In this document: piece after piece, positions 24,336-34,068 of the stretch
Numbering within the stretch: position 1 is the first letter of the stretch
Layout of the letters: each line of letters begins with the position of its first letter
From: Pseudoxanthomonas mexicana
GTDB taxonomy: Bacteria > Pseudomonadota > Gammaproteobacteria > Xanthomonadales > Xanthomonadaceae
Reading direction: 5' to 3'
Length of the DNA stretch: 54,091 nt
Assembly: GCF_010093385.1 (NCBI RefSeq)
Contig: NZ_PDWV01000024.1
Span: 1 to 54,091 of the forward strand
Notes under the pieces: model-generated
The model's input: only the letters and a program-made list of their open reading frames with translations
Told to the model about the DNA's origin: nothing
The model's database searches: none
Position numbers and translations under genes: made by a program

Positions 24336-26735
24336 ATGCTGAAGTGGACCCGGCGCATCGCGCTGCTGCTGTTGGCCCTGGTCGTACTGGTGCTCCTGAT
24401 CGCATGGTGGATGCTGCGCGGAAGCCTGGCGCAGTTGGAAGGCGAGTCGGACCTGGCGGGACTGTCGGCACCCGTCAGCGTGCAGCGCGACGCCCTGGGC
24501 GTGGTCACCATCGATGCGGCCAGCGAATCCGATGCCGTCCGTGCACTGGGCTACGTGCATGCGCAGGAGCGCTATTTCGAAATGGACCTGATGCGCCGCA
24601 GTTCGGCGGGCGAGCTGGCCGAGCTGTTCGGCCCCATCGCCGTCGGCCTGGACAAGGACCGCCGCGTGCACCGGATCCGCGCGCGCGTGTCGGCCAACCT
24701 CGACGCGTTCGCGGGCAACCGCATGCCCCAGCTGCAGGCCTATGCCGACGGCGTCAACGCCGGTCTCGGCAACCTGCGCGCCAGGCCTTGGCCCTACCTG
24801 CTGCTGCGACAGGAGCCGCGTCGCTGGGACGTGCTGGATTCGGCGCTGACGGGCTATGCGATGTATGTCGACCTGCAGGATGCGCAGAACGTGCGCGAGC
24901 TGGGCCTGTGGCAGATCCGCCGACAGGTGCCGCAAGGCCTCTACGATTTGCTCGCGCACGATGGCACCGAATGGGACGCGCCCCTCTATGGCGAGCCGCG
25001 CGGCAACGCCACGCTGCCGGACGCCAGCCAGGTGGACCTGCGCGCGCTGCCGATGCCGAAGACGGATTCCCACCAGCGCCTGGCCGACAAGGGAACGCCG
25101 GGCAGCAACAACTGGGCGGTCGCCGGCGCACTAACGGCCGATGGCCGTGCCATCGTCGCCGACGACATGCACCTGGGACTGCGCGCGCCGGGCATCTGGT
25201 TCCGCGTGCGCCTGCGCTATCCCGACCCGCATGCGCCGGGCGGCAAGGTCGACGTCTCCGGCTTCAGCCTGCCCGGCCTGCCCGCAATCATCGTGGGCAG
25301 CAACGGACGCGTCGCCTGGGGCTTCACCAACAGCTACGCGGACACCGCCGACTGGTATCCGGTGGTCCCGTGCGAAGGCCACATCAGCGCGGGCTGCGAG
25401 CCCGTTACGCGCCATGCCGAGACGATCAAGGTCGCCGGTGGCGAAGACGTGCCGTTCGAGGTATTCGATACCCGGCACGGCCCGATCGTCCATCCTGCGA
25501 AGGGGGACCGTCCCGCACTGGCGCTGCGCTGGGTGGCGCAGTTGCCGGGCGCACTGAACTTCGGCCTGTCGGACCTGGCACGGGCCGGCGACCTGTCCGC
25601 CGCCCTTGCCGTGGCCCAACGCACCGCTACGCCTGCACAGAACCTGGTCGTCGCGGATCGCAATGGCCGCATCGCGTGGCGCATCCTCGGTCCGTTGCCA
25701 TCGCGCGCGGGCGCGTGCGCGCACGCACTCGACCGGGCAGTCGGCGTGTCGCCCGACGACGACACGGCCGCATCCTGCACGCCCTGGGACCTGTCCTATC
25801 AGCTCTCGCCCGTGCTCACGTCGCCGGAGAACCACCGCCTCTGGACCGCCAACGCACGCGTGATCGAAGGCGATGCGCTGGCGCGCGTCGGCGACGGCGG
25901 CTATGCGCTGGGTGCGCGCGCGAAGCAGATCCGCGATGGCCTGATAGCGAAGGAGCGCTTCACCGAGCAGGACCTGCTGGCCATCCAACTGGACGACCGT
26001 GCGCTGTTCCTGGAGCGCTGGTGGCGGCTGTTGCAGGACGAAGCGAAGACGCGGCCGGCAGCATCCGCCATGAAGGCCATCGCCGAGGCCGGCAAGACCT
26101 GGGAAGGGCGCGCGGGCGTCGATTCGGTCAGCTATCGCCTGGTCCGCGCCTGGCGCCTGGCCGTGCACGCGCGCATCGCCGACGGCCTGACGGCGCCCGC
26201 ACAGGCGGCGCTGGGCGACGACTTCGTCATGCCCGACCTGCCGCAGCTGGAAGGCGTGGTATGGCCACTGCTCGAACAGCGTCCCGCCCATCTGCTATCG
26301 CGCCGCTACGAGAGCTGGGACGCACTGCTGGAAGACGCAGCGAAGGAAGTGCGCGACGACCTGGCCGACCAGGGACCGCTGGCCGAGCGCCGCTGGGGCG
26401 AGCGCAACACGGCCAGGATCTGCCACCCGCTCGCCGACGCCCTGCCCGCCTTCCTGAAGCCCCGGCTCTGCATGCCGGGCGAAGCGCTCGCCGGCGATGG
26501 CGCCATGCCCCGCGTGCAGGGGCCGGCTTTCGGTGCGTCCGAGCGCATGGTGGTGTCGCCGGGGCACGAGGCCGACGGCATCATCCACATGCCGGGCGGC
26601 CAGAGCGGCCACCCGATGTCGCCGTTCTGGGGCGCCGGCCATGATGATTGGGTACACGGCCGGCCGACACCCTTCCTGCCGGGCGAAGCGACCCACACGC
26701 TCACGCTGCGGCCCGCCAACGCTCAACCCAGATAA
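24336..26735 (+). CDS. Penicillin acylase family (Ntn-hydrolase) protein
   Basis: 799 residues. An N-terminal membrane anchor or uncleaved signal (LALLLLALVVLVLLIAWWML-like, residues 9-28) comes first. The penicillin amidase domain then has an alpha-chain region ending at the autocleavage site PG-SNNW, where Ser257 becomes the N-terminal nucleophile of the beta chain. Other family motifs are IVADDMHLGL, NGRVAWGFTNSYAD and the C-terminal GQSGHP segment. It is predicted to act in the periplasm on N-acyl amides. In relatives the substrates include acyl-homoserine lactones, but nothing here decides that. Its 3' end overlaps the convergent SnoaL-like gene by 13 bases. Confidence 0.88.
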   Translation: MLKWTRRIALLLLALVVLVLLIAWWMLRGSLAQLEGESDLAGLSAPVSVQRDALGVVTIDAASESDAVRALGYVHAQERYFEMDLMRRSSAGELAELFGPIAVGLDKDRRVHRIRARVSANLDAFAGNRMPQLQAYADGVNAGLGNLRARPWPYLLLRQEPRRWDVLDSALTGYAMYVDLQDAQNVRELGLWQIRRQVPQGLYDLLAHDGTEWDAPLYGEPRGNATLPDASQVDLRALPMPKTDSHQRLADKGTPGSNNWAVAGALTADGRAIVADDMHLGLRAPGIWFRVRLRYPDPHAPGGKVDVSGFSLPGLPAIIVGSNGRVAWGFTNSYADTADWYPVVPCEGHISAGCEPVTRHAETIKVAGGEDVPFEVFDTRHGPIVHPAKGDRPALALRWVAQLPGALNFGLSDLARAGDLSAALAVAQRTATPAQNLVVADRNGRIAWRILGPLPSRAGACAHALDRAVGVSPDDDTAASCTPWDLSYQLSPVLTSPENHRLWTANARVIEGDALARVGDGGYALGARAKQIRDGLIAKERFTEQDLLAIQLDDRALFLERWWRLLQDEAKTRPAASAMKAIAEAGKTWEGRAGVDSVSYRLVRAWRLAVHARIADGLTAPAQAALGDDFVMPDLPQLEGVVWPLLEQRPAHLLSRRYESWDALLEDAAKEVRDDLADQGPLAERRWGERNTARICHPLADALPAFLKPRLCMPGEALAGDGAMPRVQGPAFGASERMVVSPGHEADGIIHMPGGQSGHPMSPFWGAGHDDWVHGRPTPFLPGEATHTLTLRPANAQPR

Positions 26736-27089
26736 CGATCCGGCACCGCCAGCCCTTGCTGGCGGAAGAAGCAGAGCTGGTCGAAATAGCCGCGCTGGAA
26801 CACGATGCGGCCGTCGCGTACCCGGAAGAAGCCGCAGCCCCGCAGTCCAAGCGGATCACGCCACTCCAGGACGGCCCACTCACCGTCCTCGAGGATCTGT
26901 TCCACCTCGCACACCATCGTCGCGCGCGCGAATTCGATGCGGAACAGGTTCACGATCGCCTCGCGGCCGTGCAGCGGAGCGGTCACCCCCTGGTGATTGA
27001 CGGCGTCTTCCGCATACAACGCGGCCAGGCCGTCGACGTCCGCCGCATTGAAGCAGCGGACCTTCTCGCACGACCGCTGCCGACGTCAT
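26723..27089 (-). pseudogene. SnoaL/NTF2-like protein, apparently frameshifted near its start
   Basis: The main frame encodes LAALYAEDAVNHQG through to GLAVPDRYLG, a SnoaL-like small cone-fold domain (EWAVLEWRDPLGLRGCGFF, QRGYFDQL). The natural ATG at 27089 overlaps the asnB stop (ATGA) and starts MTSAAVVRE, but that frame leaves the family after about nine codons. The family sequence (FNAADVDGLAAL) resumes one frame over at about 27057. A single-base indel, or a sequencing error, is the simplest reading. The only in-frame alternative start, TTG at 27019, would drop the first helix. Function unknown. Confidence 0.65.
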
Positions 27090-28789
27090 GTCGTCGTCGC
27101 CGGCAGCGCGGACGCATGCACGCCCGCGACAGCGCGGCCCGACGGATCGGCCATCTTCGCGAAGCTGGCGTCCCAGGCGATGGCGGCCGGCGACGAACAC
27201 GCGATCGATTTGCCGCCCGGCACCGTCTCGGCGCAGGCCTGGCCCGGGTAGTGCTGTTCGAACAGCGTGCGGTAGAAGTAGGCTTCCTTGGTCTGCGGCG
27301 GGTTGACCGGGAAGCGCTTGTCGGCCGCCGCCAGTTCGCGGTCGCTGACCTGCGCCTCGGCATGCGCTTTCAACCCGTCGATCCAGCCATAGCCCACGCC
27401 ATCGCTGAACTGCTCCTTCTGCCGCCACAGGATCGACGCCGGCAGGTAGCCGTCGAAGGCCTCGCGCAGCACGCCCTTCTCCATGCGCCGTGCGCCTTCG
27501 CCCGTCTTGTCGATCATCTTGTACGCCGCGTCCATCTTCATCGCCACGTCAAGGAACTCCACGTCGAGGAACGGCACGCGCGGCTCCACGCCCCACGCCA
27601 TCATCGACTTGTTGGCGCGCAGGCAGTCGTAGTTGTGCAGCGCGTCCAGCTTGCGCACCAGTTCCTCGTGGAATTCGCGCGCGTTCGGCGCCTTGTGGAA
27701 GTACAGGTAACCGCCGAAGATCTCGTCGCTGCCCTCGCCGGACAGCACCATCTTCACGCCCATCGCCTTGATCCGCCGCGCCAGCAGATACATCGGCGTG
27801 GACGCGCGGATGGTGGTGACGTCGTAGGTCTCGATGTGCCGGATCACCTCCGGAATCGCGTCGAGCCCTTCCTGGAAGGTGTAGGTGAAGCCGTGGTGCA
27901 CGGTGCCCAGCGCCTTCGCCGCGACTTCGGCCGCTGCCAGGTCGGGCGAGCCCTCCAGGCCGATGGCGAAGGAGTGCAGCCGCGGCCACCACGCTTCGGT
28001 GGTGTCGTCGTCCTCGACGCGATGGCGTGCGTAGCGCGCGGCGACCGCCGCGACCAGCGAGGAGTCCAGCCCGCCGGACAGCAGCACGCCGTACGGCACG
28101 TCGGTCATCAACTGCCGGTGCACGGCGCGTTCGAACGCCTCGCGCAGTTCGTCCTTCGACACCTGCACGCCTTCGACGGCCGCGTAGTCGCGCCAGGGCT
28201 TCTGGTAGTACTTCACCAGCGCACGCGTAGTGGTGTCGTAGTAGTGACCCGGCGGGAACTGCGCCACGTCGGCGCAGATCGGCGCCAGCGCCTTCATTTC
28301 GGAGGCCACACACAGGCGACCTTCGCGGTCATGCCCCCAGTACAGCGGGCAGACGCCGATGGGATCGCGCGCGATCAGTGCGCGTCCCTTCGCCTTGTCC
28401 CATAGCGCGAAGGCGAAGATGCCGTTGAGGCGGTTGAGGAACGACGCAGGATCGTCTTCGCGATACAGCGCGTTGATGACTTCGCAGTCCGAACCGGTCT
28501 GGAAGGCATAGTGCTGCACCAGTTCCACCTTCAGTTCGCGATGGTTGTAGATCTCGCCATTGACGGCCAGGACCAGTTCGCCGTCGGCCGAGCGCAGGGG
28601 TTGCGAACCGCCAGCCGGGTCGACGATGGCCAGCCGCTCGTGCACGAGGATGGCGCCCTCGTCGTGGTACACGCCGCTCCAGTCTGGCCCGCGGTGGCGC
28701 TGCTTCTGGGACAGCTCCAGCGCCTGCCGTCGCAGGGCCGCAATGTCGTCGCCGGGCTGCAGCCCGAAGATGCCGAAGATGGAACACAT
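27086..28789 (-). CDS. asnB: Asparagine synthetase B (glutamine-hydrolysing)
   Basis: Makes asparagine from aspartate, glutamine and ATP. The protein is 567 residues. Met-Cys2 (MCSIFGIFG) supplies the N-terminal nucleophile of the glutaminase domain (about 1-190, with KQRHRGPDWSG and AVNGEIYNH). The synthetase domain has the PP-loop VLLSGGLDSSL and the LSGEGSDEIFGGYLYF motif. Size is close to E. coli AsnB (554), with a slightly longer C-terminus. The ATG at 28789 was chosen because Cys2 must follow it. The start lies 36 bases beyond a terminator hairpin preceded by an Asn-rich leader peptide, so expression is predicted to be controlled by transcription attenuation sensing charged tRNA-Asn. 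Confidence 0.95.
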   Translation of the reverse strand: MCSIFGIFGLQPGDDIAALRRQALELSQKQRHRGPDWSGVYHDEGAILVHERLAIVDPAGGSQPLRSADGELVLAVNGEIYNHRELKVELVQHYAFQTGSDCEVINALYREDDPASFLNRLNGIFAFALWDKAKGRALIARDPIGVCPLYWGHDREGRLCVASEMKALAPICADVAQFPPGHYYDTTTRALVKYYQKPWRDYAAVEGVQVSKDELREAFERAVHRQLMTDVPYGVLLSGGLDSSLVAAVAARYARHRVEDDDTTEAWWPRLHSFAIGLEGSPDLAAAEVAAKALGTVHHGFTYTFQEGLDAIPEVIRHIETYDVTTIRASTPMYLLARRIKAMGVKMVLSGEGSDEIFGGYLYFHKAPNAREFHEELVRKLDALHNYDCLRANKSMMAWGVEPRVPFLDVEFLDVAMKMDAAYKMIDKTGEGARRMEKGVLREAFDGYLPASILWRQKEQFSDGVGYGWIDGLKAHAEAQVSDRELAAADKRFPVNPPQTKEAYFYRTLFEQHYPGQACAETVPGGKSIACSSPAAIAWDASFAKMADPSGRAVAGVHASALPATTT

Positions 28790-28824
28790 GGATGGAAACG
28801 CCTGGGTGGGGTCGGTGACGGGAG

Positions 28825-28863
28825 CCGGAAACGAAGAAACCCGCATCTCGCGATGCGGGTTTC
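28825..28863 (-). terminator. Attenuator terminator in the asnB leader
   Basis: On the minus strand GAAACCCGCAT pairs with ATGCGGGTTTC (28836-28863), an 11-base stem with a 6-base loop, followed by TTCGTTTCC. It lies after the leader-peptide stop and before asnB, the place of an attenuator and not of an operon end. Confidence 0.85.
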
Positions 28864-28964
28864 GGGTATCCGGCAGGTCTTTCTTTGCCTAGTCGCAGAT
28901 CCGCATCGCCCGCGTCCCGTTGTTCGGGCGCAGGTTGTTGCGGTTGTTATTGATGGCGGTGCGG
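28850..28964 (-). promoter_or_regulatory. Mutually exclusive leader segments (1:2, 2:3) of the asnB attenuator
   Basis: On the minus strand, segment 2, GCGATGCGG (28901-28909), is perfectly complementary (9/9) to segment 3, CCGCATCGC (28850-28858), which is the 5' arm of the terminator. Segment 1, CCGCACCGC (28956-28964), can pair with segment 2 in 8 of 9 positions. Ribosomes stalled on Asn codons would cover segment 1 and free segment 2 to form the antiterminator. Ribosomes reaching the stop at 28889 would cover segment 2 and let the terminator form. Confidence 0.75.
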
Positions 28965-28972
28965 CAGGGCAT
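28889..28972 (-). CDS. Asn-rich leader peptide of asnB
   Basis: A 27-codon ORF between dapE and asnB. Its centre reads INNNRNNLRPNN, with seven Asn codons in 11 positions (six AAC and one AAT), and it ends in TAG just before the attenuator hairpin. The ATG at 28972 has no clear Shine-Dalgarno. An in-frame ATG at 29017 (starting MKQLRGP) would give a 42-residue peptide and is an equally good start. Amino-acid-specific leader peptides like this report the level of the cognate aminoacyl-tRNA. Here that is Asn, the product of the downstream enzyme. Not expected to have a function of its own after translation. Confidence 0.8.
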   Translation of the reverse strand: MPCRTAINNNRNNLRPNNGTRAMRICD

Positions 28973-29046
28973 GGGGCGACCGTACCCGGTCCCGACAGGA
29001 CCGCGCAACTGTTTCATCCGTAAGGAAAGCGCACCGCCTGCGCTCC

Positions 29047-30189
29047 TCAGATGGCGGGCCGGGTCAGCATCAGCCGCTCCACCAAGGCCTGGTACAGGCC
29101 CGGCAGCGCCTGCAGGTCGGACACCCGGACGTGCTCATCGACCTTGTGGATGCTGGCATTGACCGGCCCGACTTCGATGCACTCCGCACCCAGCGGTGCA
29201 ATGAAGCGCGCATCGGACGTGCCGCCGGCCGTGCTCTCTTCCGGCGGCGCACCGGAGAACTCGCCGAGCACCGCGCGCGCCGTGGCCCGCAGGTGGCCTT
29301 CAGGCGTGTAGAAGGGCTCGCCGCCGCGCAGCCACTGGATGCTGTAGTCGACCCCATGGCGGCGGAGGATGCCCTCGATCTCCTCTTCCAGCTTCTCCGC
29401 TGTCCAGCTGGGATTGAAGCGCAGGTTGAACACCACCTGCAGTTCGCCCGGGATGACGTTGCTGGCGCCGGTGCCGGCGTGGATGTTGGAGATCTGCAGG
29501 CTGGTCGGCGGGAAGGTCTCGTAGCCTTCGTCCCACTGGCGCGCGGCCAGTTCGTCCAGCGCGGGCAACGCCTTGTGGATGGGATTGAGCGCCTTGTGCG
29601 GATAGGCGACATGGCCCTGCACGCCGTGCACGCTCAAGGTACCGGTCAGGGTGCCACGACGGCCGACGCGCAACAGGTCGCCCAGTGCTTCCTTGGACGA
29701 CGGCTCGCCCGTGATGCACCAGTCGATGCGCTGGCCGCGCTCGCGGAACAGTGCCGCGACCTGCTTCACGCCGTCGTGGGCGGGACCCTCCTCGTCCGAG
29801 GTCACCAGCAGCGCGACCGTGCCCGGATGATCCGGGTGCGCATCGACGAAGCGCTCCAGCGCGATCGTGCACGCGGCCACACTGCACTTCATGTCGGCGG
29901 TACCGCGCCCGTAGAGCACGCCATCGCGGACGGTGGGCACGAACGGATCACTGGTCCACGCGTCCAACGGCCCCGGCGGCACCACGTCCGTATGGCCCAG
30001 CAGCACCAGCACCGGCGACCCGCTGCCATGCGTGGCCCAGAGGTTGTCGGTCTCGCCGAAGCGCAGGTGTTCGCAGCGGAATCCCCATTGCGACAGACGG
30101 GTCGCCAGGACCTGCTGGCAGCCGGCATCGTCCGGCGTCACCGAATGGCGGCGGATCAGTTCGCAGGACAGTTCGACGACATCGCTCAC
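29047..30189 (-). CDS. dapE: Succinyl-diaminopimelate desuccinylase
   Basis: Zinc peptidase-family enzyme of lysine and meso-diaminopimelate synthesis, converting N-succinyl-LL-DAP to LL-DAP, 380 residues. Metal and catalytic motifs are [33 protein letters not shown] (catalytic Glu pair), TGEPSS and the C-terminal [14 protein letters not shown] with a metal His. It overlaps the upstream yffB by 4 bases and lies in the dapD-yffB-dapE run. The asnB leader begins within about 75 bases of its stop. Confidence 0.95.
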   Translation of the reverse strand: MSDVVELSCELIRRHSVTPDDAGCQQVLATRLSQWGFRCEHLRFGETDNLWATHGSGSPVLVLLGHTDVVPPGPLDAWTSDPFVPTVRDGVLYGRGTADMKCSVAACTIALERFVDAHPDHPGTVALLVTSDEEGPAHDGVKQVAALFRERGQRIDWCITGEPSSKEALGDLLRVGRRGTLTGTLSVHGVQGHVAYPHKALNPIHKALPALDELAARQWDEGYETFPPTSLQISNIHAGTGASNVIPGELQVVFNLRFNPSWTAEKLEEEIEGILRRHGVDYSIQWLRGGEPFYTPEGHLRATARAVLGEFSGAPPEESTAGGTSDARFIAPLGAECIEVGPVNASIHKVDEHVRVSDLQALPGLYQALVERLMLTRPAI

Positions 30190-30548
30190 GCGCCGGCTCC
30201 GAACATCTTCTTGAAACCATTGTCGCTGAAACCCTGTGAAAATCCGCCTTCACCGGTGACGACCACGGGGCGGCGGATCAGCTGCGGATACTCCTTCAGC
30301 AGCAGCTTCCACTCCGCATCCGACCCGGGCAACTTGCGGTTCTCCGGCATTTGCCGCCAAGTCGTGGACGACTTGTTGATCAGCGTGTCCCACCCGCCTG
30401 CCTTTTGCGCCCAGTCCTTCAGCGTCTCGGGCGACTGCCGGTTGTCGCGGTAGTCGACAAAGGTGTAGGCGACGCCGAAGCGGTCCAGCCACTTCGTCGC
30501 CTTCTTGCAGGTGTCGCAGTTCTTCAACCCGTAGAGCGTGGTCGTCAT
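30186..30548 (-). CDS. yffB: ArsC/Spx-like thioredoxin-fold protein, YffB family
   Basis: 120 residues with an ArsC-family fold. The N-terminal [17 protein letters not shown] has the CXXC pair (CDTC), and [13 protein letters not shown] near the C-terminus is typical of YffB. It is not a proven arsenate reductase. In E. coli yffB likewise precedes dapE, so the context is conserved. The role is unknown. It overlaps dapE by 4 bases. Confidence 0.88.
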   Translation of the reverse strand: MTTTLYGLKNCDTCKKATKWLDRFGVAYTFVDYRDNRQSPETLKDWAQKAGGWDTLINKSSTTWRQMPENRKLPGSDAEWKLLLKEYPQLIRRPVVVTGEGGFSQGFSDNGFKKMFGAGA

Positions 30549-30551
30549 CGG

Positions 30552-31403
30552 TCAGTCCGCCAATCCGCGCAGCAGTTCGTTGACGCTGGTCTTGCTGCGC
30601 GTCTTCTCGTCGACCTGCTTGACGATCACTGCGCAGTACAGCGAATGCGACCCGTCGGCGGCCGGCAGCGAGCCGGAGACCACGACGCTGCCCGGCGGCA
30701 CGTAGCCGTAGGTGATTTCCTTGGTCATGCGGTTGTAGATACGCGTGGACTGGCCGATGAAGACACCCATGCCGATCACGCTGTGGTGGCCGACCACCAC
30801 GCCTTCGACCACCTCCGACCGCGCACCGATGAAACAGTGGTCCTCGATGATCGTCGGACTGGCCTGCAGCGGTTCCAGCACGCCACCGATGCCGGCGCCG
30901 CCGGACAGGTGGCAGTGCTTGCCGATCTGCGCGCACGAGCCCACCGTCGCCCAGGTATCCACCATCGTGCCCTCGCCGACGTAGGCGCCGATGTTGACGA
31001 AGCTCGGCATCAGCACCACGTCCTTGCCGAAGTACGTGCCACGGCGCGCGATGGCGCCCGGCACGACACGCACGCCCAGCTTGCGGAAGTCGTTCTCGTC
31101 GAACGCACCGAAGCGCGCCTCCACCTTGTCCCAGAACGGCGCCGGATAGGCTTCGACCAGCTCCATCTCGTTGACGCGGAAGTACAGCAGCACGGCCTTC
31201 TTCAGCCACTCGTTGACCTTCCAGCCACCCTTGCCGTCGGGTTCGGCCACGCGCAGTTTCCCGCTCTCCAGACCCTCGATGGCCAGTTCGACGGCGGTAA
31301 GGGTGGAACCCTCGATCTCGATCGACGTCAGTTCGGCACGGCGCTCGAAGGCGCTCTCGATGGTGGACTTGAGTTCTTCGGTCTTGGTGGCTTTGCGGGT
31401 CAT
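30552..31403 (-). CDS. dapD: Tetrahydrodipicolinate N-succinyltransferase
   Basis: Transfers succinyl from succinyl-CoA to tetrahydrodipicolinate, the step before DapC/DapE in the succinylase DAP pathway. The 283 residues have a helical N-terminal domain, then a left-handed beta-helix of hexapeptide repeats ([40 protein letters not shown]) and a C-terminal domain. The ATG at 31403 has AGGA upstream. It lies between glnD and yffB on the same strand with short gaps, so it is probably co-transcribed. Confidence 0.95.
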   Translation of the reverse strand: MTRKATKTEELKSTIESAFERRAELTSIEIEGSTLTAVELAIEGLESGKLRVAEPDGKGGWKVNEWLKKAVLLYFRVNEMELVEAYPAPFWDKVEARFGAFDENDFRKLGVRVVPGAIARRGTYFGKDVVLMPSFVNIGAYVGEGTMVDTWATVGSCAQIGKHCHLSGGAGIGGVLEPLQASPTIIEDHCFIGARSEVVEGVVVGHHSVIGMGVFIGQSTRIYNRMTKEITYGYVPPGSVVVSGSLPAADGSHSLYCAVIVKQVDEKTRSKTSVNELLRGLAD

Positions 31404-31425
31404 CGAAGGTCCTGCAGGGATGTGC

Positions 31426-34068
31426 TCAGGTGGGGGTATCCAGGCCGCCGCGCAGCGCATCGCGCAGTGCAGCCTGGGTGTCGGTGTCGGTCAGGGGCTG
31501 GTCGTGCTCGTCGGTGATCTGGAACACGTCCTCGGCGCGCTCGCCGAACGTGGCGATACGCGCATCGTGCACGCGCAGTCCCTGCCGGCGCAGCACCTGC
31601 GCCACGTCGGACAGCAGCCCGGGACGGTCCGGCGCGACCAGGCCCAGGATCGTGCGACGGCCATCCGGCGTGATGCCGAACTCGATGCGCGGTGCGAACC
31701 GGAAATGCTTGAGCTGGCGCGGGACCGCGCGTCGCGAAGTACGCACGCCCTCCAGCGGACGCGCGAGGGCCTGACCCAGCCCGTGTTCGATGTCGGCCGG
31801 ATCGCGCGTCGCATAGGCATCCGCCGGCAGCACCTCGAACGTATCGAAGACTGCGCCCTGCGGGCCGACCAGCACGCGCGCCTGGTGGATGGCGAAGCCC
31901 ATGCGGTCCAGGGTGGCGAGGATGGCGGCGAACAGGCCGTCGCGGTCGGGCGAATGCACGAAGACTTCCATCGCATCGGCGTCGTCCGCGATCCGCCGCG
32001 CACGCACGCGCGTCTCGCCTGGGGTGGCGCCACGAATGGCCTGCGCCTGCCAGGCCAGCTGTTCCGGACGGAAACGCAGGAAGCTCTCTTCCGGCATCGC
32101 TGCGAACAATGCATCGGCCTGCGCGGCCGTCATGCCCTGTACTTCCAGCAGCGCGCGCACGCTGCCGCGCGCCTCCGCCAGGCGCTCGTCCACCGCGACG
32201 GGATTTTCCAGTCCTTCGCGCAGCACGCGGCGTGCGGCGAAGTAGAGGTCGGCCAGCAGCCGGTCCTTCCAGGCGTTCCACAGTTTCGGGCTGGTGCCGG
32301 CGATGTCCGCGCAGGTCAACAGGTACAGGTAATCCAGCCGTTCGCGGTCGCCGACCAGGGTGGCGAAACGGTGGATGACCTCGGGATCGGCGATATCCTG
32401 CTTCTGCGCGGTCACCGACATGCGCAGGTGCTGCTCCACCAGCCAGGCCACCAGCGCGGCGTCGGATTCGCTGAGCGCATGCGCGGCACAGAACTCGCGC
32501 GCGTCGACCGCACCGAGTTCGGAATGGTCCCCGCCACGCCCCTTGGCGATATCGTGGAACAGGCCGGCCAGAAGCAGCAGCTCCGGCTTGCGCAGGCGCG
32601 GCCAGACTTCGTGCGCGATCGAGAAGCGCTCGTCCGCGCGGCCGGCCGCGAAGGCGGCGATGTTCCGCAGCACCATCAGGGGGTGCTGGTCGACCGTGTA
32701 GACGTGAAAGAGGTCGAACTGCATCCGCCCCGACACCCGCGCGAACGCCGGGATCCACTGTCCCAGCACGCCGAGCCGCGCCATGCGGGTGAGCGTTTCC
32801 ACTGCGCGCGGTCCGCGCAGCAGCGCCATGAAGGCATCGCGCTGCGCCCGCGCGGCCCCGGAATAGGCCGACAGCTTCGGCAACGCCTCGGCCAGCGCGC
32901 GCGCCGTGCGCGAATGCAGGCCGCGTACCTGCGGATGGGCCGCCCATGCGGCGAACAGGGCGAACACCTGGCCGGTATCGTTCCCCGGCCAGGCGGGATC
33001 GCGCGCAGCCAGGTAACCGCGGCGCAGGGCGAAGCGGTCGTCCAGCGGCTCGGGCAGCGCCTCGCCATCGAACTGTTCCTCGAAGCGCTGCAGCAGGCGG
33101 TCGCTGATCCGGCGCACGATGGCGGCGCTGCGGTAGAACCCCTGCATCATCTTCTCGACGCCCAGGCTTTCGGCGTCGTCGGCGAAGCCCAGCCGCTGGG
33201 CCAGCGTCTTCTGGTAATCGAAGCGCAGGCGTTCTTCCGCGCGCCCCGCGACTCGGTGCAGGCCGTAGCGCAGGCGACCCAGCGCGCGGCGCTCGCGTGC
33301 CAGCGCGACCGCTTCGTCCTGGCCCAGGTGGCCCATGCCCACCAGCGGTTCGAGGTCGCGCACGCCGAAGGTGCGCAGCGCCATCCAGCCCAGCGTGTGC
33401 AGGGCGCGCAGGCCGCCGGGGCCATCCTTGATGTTGGGCTCCAGGTTGTCGGAGGTGTCGCCGAAGCGGGCATGGCGGATGCGCAGTTCCTCGCGCTTGG
33501 CGACGAAGAAGTCGCGCGGCGGCCATACGCGCGCAGCGCCGATGGCGTCGATCAGCAGGGCTTCGTCCACCGGCTCGCCGACGATCAGGCGCTCTTCGAT
33601 CAGCGCGGTCAGCACCGTCTGGTCGGCCGCAGCCGCGGCCGTGCACTGGGCCGCCGAGCGTACGCTGTGGCTGATCGGCAGCCCGGCATCCCACAACATG
33701 GCGAAGAAACGCGCCACCGCCTCGTGGTGACGCTGCTGGGTGTCGGCCGAGGCCAGCACCAGCACGTCCACGTCGGACTGGGGAAACAGTTCGCCGCGCC
33801 CATACCCCCCCACGGCGAACAGCGCCATCGGCGCCTCCGCCGGAATGCACCGCAGCCAGGCGTCCTTCAGCAGGTGGTCGACCGCCCGTGCACGCAGCGC
33901 GAGGATGCGGTCCATGCCGTCGTCCTGGTCGAAGCGCTTGTCCAGCCGGGCATCGGTGTGGGCCAGCGAGGCGCGCGCCGCCGCCGCCCAAGCCGGGTCA
34001 TCGGCGACGTCCGGGCCGATGTCCGGAAGCCGCGTCGCATGTCCGTTCGCGGCTGGCGGGCTGCTCAC
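31426..34068 (-). CDS. glnD: Bifunctional [protein-PII] uridylyltransferase / uridylyl-removing enzyme
   Basis: Sensor of glutamine that uridylylates or deuridylylates PII proteins. The 880 residues contain a nucleotidyltransferase domain ([20 protein letters not shown] near 75-95), a linker, an HD domain ([20 protein letters not shown]), and two C-terminal ACT domains ([20 protein letters not shown] and [18 protein letters not shown]). The GTG at 34068 overlaps the map stop (GTGA) and gives a length close to E. coli GlnD (890). The longer frame is inside map and has no family support. Position ahead of dapD and asnB links nitrogen sensing to amino-acid genes. Confidence 0.93.
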   Translation of the reverse strand: MSSPPAANGHATRLPDIGPDVADDPAWAAAARASLAHTDARLDKRFDQDDGMDRILALRARAVDHLLKDAWLRCIPAEAPMALFAVGGYGRGELFPQSDVDVLVLASADTQQRHHEAVARFFAMLWDAGLPISHSVRSAAQCTAAAAADQTVLTALIEERLIVGEPVDEALLIDAIGAARVWPPRDFFVAKREELRIRHARFGDTSDNLEPNIKDGPGGLRALHTLGWMALRTFGVRDLEPLVGMGHLGQDEAVALARERRALGRLRYGLHRVAGRAEERLRFDYQKTLAQRLGFADDAESLGVEKMMQGFYRSAAIVRRISDRLLQRFEEQFDGEALPEPLDDRFALRRGYLAARDPAWPGNDTGQVFALFAAWAAHPQVRGLHSRTARALAEALPKLSAYSGAARAQRDAFMALLRGPRAVETLTRMARLGVLGQWIPAFARVSGRMQFDLFHVYTVDQHPLMVLRNIAAFAAGRADERFSIAHEVWPRLRKPELLLLAGLFHDIAKGRGGDHSELGAVDAREFCAAHALSESDAALVAWLVEQHLRMSVTAQKQDIADPEVIHRFATLVGDRERLDYLYLLTCADIAGTSPKLWNAWKDRLLADLYFAARRVLREGLENPVAVDERLAEARGSVRALLEVQGMTAAQADALFAAMPEESFLRFRPEQLAWQAQAIRGATPGETRVRARRIADDADAMEVFVHSPDRDGLFAAILATLDRMGFAIHQARVLVGPQGAVFDTFEVLPADAYATRDPADIEHGLGQALARPLEGVRTSRRAVPRQLKHFRFAPRIEFGITPDGRRTILGLVAPDRPGLLSDVAQVLRRQGLRVHDARIATFGERAEDVFQITDEHDQPLTDTDTQAALRDALRGGLDTPT

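Noticed and set aside
28825..28863. Hairpin considered simply as the dapE operon terminator
   Set aside because: It lies about 185 bases beyond dapE and after an Asn-rich ORF, and its 5' arm has a perfect alternative partner upstream. An attenuator explains more.
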